13,917 nucleotides of DNA from JBBABP01 sp041657585 (GTDB lineage: Bacteria > Patescibacteriota > Gracilibacteria > Absconditabacterales > Absconditicoccaceae). Where the stretch lies: assembly GCA_041657585.1 (NCBI GenBank), contig JBBABP010000029.1, positions 1 through 13,917 on the forward strand. The letters run 5' to 3'. A program made the position numbers and the translations under genes. Position 1 is the stretch's first letter. The number at the start of each line of letters is the position of its first letter. This document shows positions 8,426-13,917 of this stretch, in pieces. The notes under the pieces were generated by a model that saw nothing but the letters and a program-made list of their open reading frames with translations, did not search any database and was not told the DNA's origin.

Positions 8426-9136
8426 TTAATTTGTAATAATGCCACAAAATTCAACATTTCAATTTGGTTTGCCGATATACTCAACTCTAGAGCAAAAACG
8501 AAATTCTTTTGCTGAATTAATTTTACAATTAGTATCTGTTAACATTGAACAATCAATAAATTCTCATCAAGTTTGTATGCTGTTTTTGAGAAACAATCAT
8601 TTTCACTCTAAACTTCTAAAAAATTTTCATTGTGAACTTTGTGGTTGCTCTCATGGACAAGCTTGTCGTGTTCAACTAAATTCACATAAACTGAAATTTA
8701 AATCGCCTGTATTTATTCAGCCTGATAAATTTAATCATTCTTTAACTCAATTTAAAATAAAATATGATTGTCATGAAATTATTTTTGAACTAAGATAATA
8801 ACTTCATGAATTCATTCGATATGTTAAACCTGGAAGTCAAATAATTCCTGGACATTCGCCTGGATTTAATTGTAATCGTTTATTTTCTTCATATCAAGAA
8901 AAATATTCAGGACATAATCATAGATTTTTTAAATTAGTTTCTCTTATATTATAAACTGCCTCGATTCATTCTTTCGCGAGATATGTTGCAATTGTTCTTT
9001 GATTGAGTTTTTGAACTTGTCAGATTCAACTATTTAATCCATTGATGACAGCAAGTAATCAAACAGAAATAATTATTGTCATAATAACTATTTCAATTAA
9101 TGTGAATCATTTTTTTGTTGAAAATTCTCTCGACAT
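8426..9136 (-). CDS. Type IV prepilin-like protein
   Basis: A 236-residue protein with a class III (prepilin) signal. The leader MSREFSTKKG is followed by FTLIEIVIM, with cleavage expected after Gly10 (a UGA codon) and Glu at +5. A hydrophobic helix of about 20 residues follows. After it comes a stretch (YLAKEGIEAVYNIRETN) common in pilins and minor pilins of this type. Prepilin peptidase would cut and methylate the N-terminal Phe; the product would join a type IV pilus or a pseudopilus at the cell envelope. The ectodomain carries eight Cys, including two CPG motifs and FCGIITN at the end, so disulfides are possible. It is alone on its strand, with its own promoter-like sequence. Whether it is major or minor cannot be told; its size and Cys content favour a minor or tip pilin. 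Confidence 0.88.
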
Positions 9137-9159
9137 GAATAAAAAGAAAAATAAGTTAA

Positions 9160-9186
9160 AAAGGCCACAAAGGCTACAAAGGTTTC
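9160..9186. repeat. Three tandem 9-base units AAAGGNNNC
   Basis: AAAGGCCAC, AAAGGCTAC and AAAGGTTTC in a row, followed by AAAGCT, in the prepilin 5' region between its promoter and ATG. It is not part of an ORF. The role is unknown. Confidence 0.65.
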
Positions 9187-9198
9187 AAAGCTAATATA

Positions 9199-9226
9199 AA
9201 TATAATTTAATTCTTAAGTTTTTCAA
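9199..9226 (-). promoter_or_regulatory. Promoter-like sequence for the prepilin gene
   Basis: On the minus strand TTGAAA (9226-9221), a 16-nt spacer and TATATT (9204-9199). The spacing equals that of the other two promoters in the window. A GC-rich stem (9228-9241) abuts the -35 on its upstream side. Confidence 0.5.
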
Positions 9227-9241
9227 CCCCGCAGTTGCGGG
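9227..9241. repeat. Second copy of the CCCCGCAGTTGCGGG stem
   Basis: The same 15 bases occur at 2213-2227. Here CCCGCA-GT-TGCGGG forms the stem. It is the only GC-rich stretch in the intergenic region between the divergent prepilin and membrane-protein genes. Confidence 0.7.
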
Positions 9242-9297
9242 ACTTCACTTCCTTCGTCTTTTAATTTTCAAATTTTTTAGTTTTTTAGTTTAATTAA

Positions 9298-9879
9298 ATG
9301 ACAGATAGTATTATAACTTATATAGTCGTTTCAATTATGTGAATTTTAGTTATTTTTTCTTTTTCGATTGGCATAGAAAAAATGATAAAAATAATTTTGT
9401 GAAATTATATTTTGGGTAGTATTTGTTTGGCGGCGACTGAATCTATTCGTTTGATTATTAATTATCTTAATCTAACTCCTGACTTGAAATTTATTTGACT
9501 AACTTACAAAGCTTTGTGAACTTTTTTGACAAACTGACATACGACAATTATTCTGATTTTTTATATTATTTTGTTAGTTTTAATTTACAAAAAATCGAGC
9601 ATCAATGTTAAAATTCCTATGGATGAATGACTCAAAAAAATTTTATATATTCTTTTTGTTCCGATGACAGTGATTAGTGTTATTTTGACATTACAAATTG
9701 CAATTATGGGAATTGGTGTTTTGAATTTTGAGATATTACAAAATTTTGCAAATAATCTAACAAAAAATATTTATATTTATAAATTTTTAACTCTGACTCC
9801 TGTCTGGATTTTACTTCACTGAATAGCTACGATTTTGATTACTTCTGAAATGAAAATGAATATAAAAACGGACTTATAA
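9298..9879 (+). CDS. Membrane protein of unknown function
   Basis: A 193-residue protein that I do not recognise. It has about five hydrophobic segments: roughly residues 5-26, 35-55, 82-102, 118-145 and 165-185. A short charged stretch (KKSSINVKIPMDEGLKK) lies between the third and fourth, and the C-terminal tail is polar (KMNIKTDL). No catalytic motif is visible. The ATG chosen begins directly before the first hydrophobic segment; there is no upstream in-frame start before the intergenic repeats. Seven or so in-frame UGA glycines include one in the first helix, and the gene ends with TAA. It is divergent from the prepilin gene and lies alone on its strand, so pilus-related work is possible but not supported by sequence. 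The call of a real gene rests on the long open frame and its composition. Confidence 0.72.
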
Positions 9880-9917
9880 AGAAAGTGCTAAATTCTAAAT
9901 GTTAAGTGATAAATATT

Positions 9918-9946
9918 CTAAAGACTATCGACAAAAGACTAAAGAC
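9918..9946. repeat. AAAGACTA direct repeats across a stop codon
   Basis: The units AAAGACTAT, AAAGACTA and AAAGACTAT follow each other closely on the plus strand. They span the TAG stop of the 332-residue protein and the gap to the convergent membrane-protein gene. No hairpin is obvious. Confidence 0.55.
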
Positions 9947-10937
9947 TATTCTTGATTTCTTTTTTTTGATTGATGAAAATTAGGCAGTCCATATCATCCG
10001 GTTCTCGTGCCTTACCAAATGTATCAAGAAATTCTGAATGATGGAATGGAACAACATAATTGTTTGTTATTTTTTTGTATTCGTTATTAAATGTTTCTAT
10101 AAAATGTGCGTTGTGTGTGATTTGAGAAATTACTATAATGTCAGTTCATACAAAATTTTTTTCATACAATCGTTTGCAAAAAAGTTGTGAATAAAATTTT
10201 AATGTATCTGTGACCAGATTTTTTGCCAATGAATTTGATTCTATAAATTCGTAAGATTTGTATCGATATTTTACGATTCCATTATCTTTGTACATTTGTT
10301 TTAATGCACTTAATCATAGATTTAGAGTTTCAATGGAATCATAAAATCAGTTTTTGATTTTTATTGCTTTGCAAAAAGTTTCATTTATATACAAAAGAAC
10401 AAAGTCGTCTTTTTGTAAATTATTTCTTAAAAAAAGAAGTGTATGAAAAGATTGAGGTAGTATATTTATATTTTTGGTTTCAAAAAGATTTCAATAAATA
10501 GCGTTCAGAGAATTTAATGTTGTTTTTTTCAAATAAACAATGTAAAGTCTAAAAAATATTTCTCATTTTTCTCATATTGCATATTTTTTTTCTTCTCAAT
10601 TTACATTGATGTTGTCTATATAAACCATGATTTTTTCTCAATCGATATAATTTTGATTTTTAGTTTCCTGGCATTTTTCTTTAATTATTTTTTTGAGATC
10701 TTGGATTGTGAATTTATTTTCAGAATTTTGAAAAATATCAAATCTGAAAAAAGAAAATCTGCTTTCGTCTAACATAAAAAAATGTTCATATTTTGGATAT
10801 TTTCCAGATTGTTTAATTATATTTTCAAAATTTTCATGAATTAAATATTGTAATATTTGATGTTCTTGTTGGATTTTGTATACGCGAAAAGTAGGGTAGT
10901 AGTCTGATAAATATTCGTATCGAATGTAGATCATCAA
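9939..10937 (-). CDS. Unrecognised 332-residue protein, possibly actin-like in its second half
   Basis: The frame is open over 332 codons with UGA = Gly and ends at TAG. It starts with two adjacent ATG codons; the first (10937) is chosen arbitrarily. No signal peptide or membrane helix is visible, so it is probably cytoplasmic. Around residues 190-240 a pattern like the phosphate-binding and Gly-strand region of PilM/FtsA-type actin folds appears: hydrophobic strand FVLLYI, an acidic residue, KIKNGFYDSIETLNLGLSALKQMY, then a second strand DIIVISQI near residue 273. This is a weak pattern match, not a recognised domain. The C-terminus (REPDDMDCLIFIN) is acidic then hydrophobic. If PilM-like it would fit the prepilin about 0.8 kb away, but that is inference. 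Charged and aromatic composition resembles its neighbours, so I see no sign of recent transfer. Confidence 0.7.
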
Positions 10938-11098
10938 CGAATTAAAAAATTAACAAATTAAAAGATTGAAAATTAAAAAAAGCTAAGAAAGCAAAAAAGT
11001 TTTATGGCATTTTTGGCTTTTATAGCTTTTCAGCTATTTCTTTTATATATACTTAATTTTTATTAAAAAGCAAAAAATTTTTTAACTTTAAATTTTTA

Positions 11099-11115
11099 GG
11101 CGATTAATAATCGCC
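11099..11115. repeat. Short GC-rich palindrome in the gap after topA
   Basis: GGCGATT-AAT-AATCGCC, a perfect 7-bp stem with a 3-base loop, followed by CCTACAAAAC. On the minus strand it is followed by TAAAAATTT, so it might serve as a second terminator of topA. Otherwise the 266-nt gap 10938-11203 holds only AT-rich simple sequence and the hairpin at 11174-11205; I see no gene in it. Confidence 0.6.
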
Positions 11116-11173
11116 CCTACAAAACATCCATGCAATAGATGCAATTTAATCTGTTATGTTTGAAAAAATTATT

Positions 11174-11205
11174 TGCCGTTGGTTTTGCCGATGGCATTTT
11201 TTTTT
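11174..11205 (+). terminator. Rho-independent terminator-like hairpin at the topA 3' end
   Basis: TGCCGTTGG-TTTTG-CCGATGGCA followed by nine T on the plus strand. The plus-strand RNA can pair all nine positions with two G-U pairs, while the minus-strand RNA has A-C mismatches at those two. It overlaps the topA stop codon. A minus-strand T-run (AATAATTTTTT) lies on the other side, so it may work for topA as well. Confidence 0.6.
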
Positions 11206-13651
11206 ATTTTTTCTTATTTCATGTTTTTGGTGTCTTGGTTTTTTTTGCTATAGTTTTTGATTCTTTTTTTATTTTTTGTTTCTCTATTTTTTTTTCTTCA
11301 ATTTTTTTCTTCTTTTTTTCATCTGGAGATTTAGCATATTTATTCTCAATAATATCGATACAATCTTGCAAAGTTAGATCTGTTGCATCTTTGGATCATT
11401 TTGGAATTCTATAATTATTTCAAGCATATTTGATATAAGCTCAATATCTTCAATTCAGAACTTCAATTTTTTTTCATTCGTGATCGAAATTGTTTATGTT
11501 TTTTTCTTGGTCAGATTTTAATTTTTGTTGAATTAATAAAATTGCCTGATCTAATCAAATGCTAAATGGATCTAATCAAGTATCTGGGCGAATAGAAACA
11601 AAAGTGTTTTTGTATTTCACGTAAGGTCCAAATCTTCATGTTGAGGCTGTGACTTTTTCTCAATCATAATCTCATAAAGTTCTTGGTAAAGAAAATGCCA
11701 TCAAAGCTTCTTCGAGCGTAATATTTTCTATACTTTTGCCTGCTGGAATTGAGGCGAATTTTGGTTTTTCATCTGATTCTTTGTCTGTGATTCATAACTG
11801 AACCATTGGTCAGAATTTTCAAATTCTTGCTATTATTTTTTTGCCTGTGTTTGGATCTATTCAAAGTTCTCTTTCTCCACTTGCTCTTTCGGCAAATTCC
11901 ATTGTGTTAGCTACGTCTTTGTGGAATGGTCAATAAAAATCTTTGATCATTTTGTTCCACTGTAATTTTCATTCTGCTATTTCGTCAAATTCTTCTTCTA
12001 TCTTGGCAGTGAAATTATAATCCAAAACATCTTTGAAATTTTCTACCAAAAAATCATTTACCACCATGCCGATATCTGTTGGGAAAAGTTTTTGTTTTTC
12101 TGCTCATGTGTTTTGAGATTTTTCTGATGCCGATATTGTTCATGATTTCAAAATTAATTCTTGATATTTTCTTAGTTCTCCAATTCTATCTTCTTTGACA
12201 ACATATCATCTTTTTTGTACTGTTGAAATTGTTGGTGCGTAAGTTGAAGGACGACCAATTCACAATTCTTCAAGTTTTTTTACTAAGCTTGCTTCTGTGT
12301 ATCTTGGAGGATGGTTTTTGAATCTTTGAGTTGCGAGTATTTGTGTATAATTTAATTTTTCTCATTCTTTTAAATTTGGCAAAATTCATTCCTGCCTGTC
12401 GGTAGGCATAGCTTTATTGTCTTCATCATCTTCATCATTGGATTCAAAATAAACTTTCAAAAATCAGTCAAATTTAATTACTTCTCAATTTGCTATAAAT
12501 TTTAATTTACTTTTGGAAATATCTATTGTTGCTTTTGTTTTTTCAACTATGGCTGGAGCCATTTGTGAAGCTATTGTTCTTTTTCGAATAAGTTCATAAA
12601 GTTTTTTTTCTGTGACGTCTCATCAAGCGGAAGAGTTTTCCATGTGAGTTGGCCTGATACATTCGTGTGCTTCTTGAGATCATTTTGACTTGGTGATGTA
12701 GTTTGTTGGATTGGAATATTTCTCTCAATATAATTTAGTTATTTCTTTTTTGGCTCAATCTAATGCTGTTGTTGATAAATTAACAGAATCTGTTCTCATA
12801 TATGTTATCAATCCCGCTTCATATAATTTTTGAGCGATTTGCATTGTTCTGGCAACAGAAAATCAAAGTTTCCTACTTGCTTCTTGTTGTAATGTTGATG
12901 TTGTAAAAGGTGCTGATGGTGTTTTTTTGCCTGGTTTAACTTCTATTTTTGATATTGTAAACTCAGAGTCCTTTGCTTCATTCAAAAAATTTTCTGACTC
13001 GTCTTTATCTTTCAAATCTTTGGAAAGTTCAGCTTTAAATTCTTTCCTTGCGTTGCCGATAAAATTTCAAATAACTTTGAAAAATGAATCTGAGGTGAAT
13101 TTTTGTATTTCTCTTTCCCTTTGAACGATCAATCTAACTGCAACTGATTGCACTCTTCATGCTGAAAGTCAGGTTTTTATTTTTCTTCGAAGTATTGGCG
13201 AAAGTTCAAATCAAACTAAACGATCCAAAACTCTTCTTGCTTGTTGAGCGTCGACTAATTTCATGTCTATTGTTCTTGGATTTTGTACTGCGTGATTGAT
13301 AGCTGATTCTGTAATTTCGTGAAAAACTATCCTAGAAGTTGTTTTGGGATCTAATCAAAGTTGATTAACTATATGCCAACCTATTGCTTCTCCTTCGCGG
13401 TCTTCATCGGTAGCTATCCAGACTTTATCAACTTTTTTTGCTAATGATTTTAATTCTGACACGACTTTTGTTTTATCAGGCGAAACTTCGTATTGTGGCT
13501 TGAAATTATTATTTACATCAATTCAAAGTTGTTTTTTTGGAAGATCTACAACGTGTCAAAATGATGCTTTCACTTCGAATCATTCTCACAAAAATTTTTT
13601 GATTGTTTGTGATTTGGCAGGGGACTCTACGATTACGAGATTTGATTTCAT
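11204..13651 (-). CDS. topA: DNA topoisomerase I (type IA)
   Basis: An 815-residue protein that relaxes negative supercoils by cutting one strand. The Toprim domain opens MKSNLVIVESPAKSQTIKKF and has the metal-binding TDEDREGEAIGWH (Asp82, Asp84, Glu88). LDRLVGFELSPILRRK and GLSAGRVQSVAVRLI follow, then ITYMRTDS with the catalytic Tyr284, SQEAHECIRPTH and GIGRPSTYAPTI. The C-terminal part has three glycine-rich repeats (RIGKFGPMVQLG, TGRFGPYVKYKN, NGRYGAYIKYAGNN) instead of zinc fingers, then a tail of about 45 residues that is mostly Lys, as in many bacterial topoisomerases without zinc ribbons. A GC-rich repeat at 12391-12408 encodes MPTDRQE in an acidic linker. The ATG at 13651 gives the canonical N-terminus. 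Glycines in several of these motifs are UGA codons. It ends with TAA. Confidence 0.97.
12391..12408 (-). repeat. GC-rich palindromic repeat inside topA (copy 2)
   Basis: On the coding strand TGCCTACCGACAGGCAGG, 16 of 18 identical to the copy at 5834-5851. Both copies lie in the same sense and reading phase (xTG CCT AYC GRC AGG CAG). It follows an acidic Asp/Glu run in a linker that varies among topoisomerases. Confidence 0.7.
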
Positions 13652-13744
13652 AAACAAAATTAAGATATTAAAAAACATCCAAAGCTACTTTTATGTTATT
13701 TGGTGTTTTTTTCAATGGCAAAATTTATCGCAAAAATTTTGCGT

Positions 13745-13779
13745 TAAAAAAAGCGAGGATAAAATATTTATCCAAGCTC
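13745..13779 (-). terminator. Rho-independent terminator of the gene upstream of topA
   Basis: On the minus strand GGATAAA-TAT-TTTATCC forms a perfect stem, extended by an outer AGC/GCT pairing across a small internal loop, and is followed by seven T. It lies about 22 nt after the TAA at 13801. The palindrome CGCAAAA-A-TTTTGCG (13729-13743) adjoins it. The remaining ~80 nt to the topA ATG would hold the topA promoter, which I could not place. Confidence 0.72.
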
Positions 13780-13800
13780 TATTATTTTACTGAAAAACTT

Positions 13801-13917
13801 TTATTCCGGTTGAATTTTGGCTGGACGTAAGCTATAATCCTCAGCATTAAGTGCAAAGAAAAAGCTTTCACTGAACTTTGAAGTATTTACAGTAGTGGGA
13901 GGAGATATTATATCTCC
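13801..13917 (-). CDS. C-terminal end of an unidentified gene (start beyond window)
   Basis: The minus strand is open for 38 codons from the window edge and ends with TAA at 13803-13801. The readable end is SPPTTVNTSKF, then SESFFFALNAEDYSLRPA and KIQPE. I do not recognise it. Support comes from the terminator 22 nt downstream on the same strand and from the codon positions being less AT-rich than the surrounding gap. No UGA occurs in this stretch, and its single Gly is GGA. The stretch is short, so a non-coding RNA with the same terminator remains possible. Confidence 0.45.
   Translation of the reverse strand, partial: GDIISPPTTVNTSKFSESFFFALNAEDYSLRPAKIQPE
13901..13917. repeat. Perfect 17-nt palindrome at the window end
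   Basis: GGAGATAT-T-ATATCTCC, cut by or ending at the window edge. It lies within the possible partial gene, so it may be chance or a longer element cut short. Confidence 0.4.

Noticed and set aside
8439..8798. Plus-strand open frame of 119 codons after the ABC operon
   Set aside because: It lies opposite the prepilin gene, whose N-terminal motif and continuous frame are convincing. The plus frame is the shadow that UGA = Gly DNA leaves, because TCA on one strand avoids stops on the other.
13810..13838. Plus-strand promoter TTGAAT-N17-TATAAT
   Set aside because: It is a good match to the consensus, but it lies inside the probable minus-strand gene and no plus-strand gene can be seen in the short remainder. 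In AT-rich DNA such matches are frequent.
1..13917. Region of pseudogenes with many internal stops
   Set aside because: All the breaks are TGA. Reading TGA as Gly restores every conserved motif with no frameshift in any gene.
1..13917. Mycoplasma-type code (UGA = Trp)
   Set aside because: The motif positions need Gly (Walker A, PGG, G|FTLIE), and Trp there would be incompatible with the families.
13801..13917. tmRNA with a tag frame ending in TAA
   Set aside because: No tRNA-like 3' end with a T-loop (TTCGANTC) and CCA is found downstream; there is only an AT-rich terminator.

Overview
The window is AT-rich bacterial DNA that can only be read if UGA is a sense codon. Under the standard code every gene breaks into fragments. 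With UGA = glycine (translation table 25) it resolves into twelve genes, ten complete and two cut by the window edges. All eleven that end inside the window stop with TAA or TAG, none with TGA. UGA falls where glycine is invariant: all three glycines of an ABC Walker A motif, the ABC signature, a Nudix box, two FolD P-G-G motifs, the -1 residue of a prepilin cleavage site, and type IA topoisomerase motifs. TGG still encodes tryptophan. This code is known from Absconditabacteria (SR1) and Gracilibacteria (BD1-5), so the source is most likely a member of one of these candidate-phyla-radiation lineages; the window does not say which. I saw no clear Shine-Dalgarno sequence at any start, and no tRNA, rRNA, CRISPR array or transposase.

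Layout. Positions 1-5605 (minus strand) hold two transcription units. The upstream one (5605 down to 2328) encodes a FolD fused to a cyclodeaminase/FchA-type cyclohydrolase domain, a second divergent FolD, and an HEXXH metallopeptidase. The downstream one (2037 down to 1) encodes a Nudix hydrolase and a large protein with two P-loop kinase-like domains and a nucleotidyltransferase domain, cut by the window start. Each unit has a promoter-like block with the same flanking sequence. A GC-rich, multi-hairpin repeat element separates the units. Positions 5782-8386 (plus) hold a three-gene ABC-2 type exporter: an ATPase and two membrane proteins.

Positions 8426-9136 (minus) encode a cysteine-containing type IV prepilin-like protein, 9298-9879 (plus) an unrecognised membrane protein, and 9939-10937 (minus) an unrecognised 332-residue protein. 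Positions 11204-13651 (minus) encode DNA topoisomerase I. The last 117 bases (minus) are probably the 3' end of another gene, followed by a rho-independent terminator.

The most interesting part is the folate cluster. The fused FolD keeps the catalytic Tyr and Lys but has Glu where FolD has an active-site Gln. Its neighbour keeps the Lys and Gln but has lost the Tyr. A separate cyclohydrolase-type domain is fused to the first one. This suggests the usual bifunctional FolD chemistry has been redistributed over three domains; that is inference from sequence. Also notable are a short GC-rich palindromic repeat inserted in the same reading phase in two unrelated genes, and a perfect 28-nt palindrome on the predicted transcription start of the folate operon.
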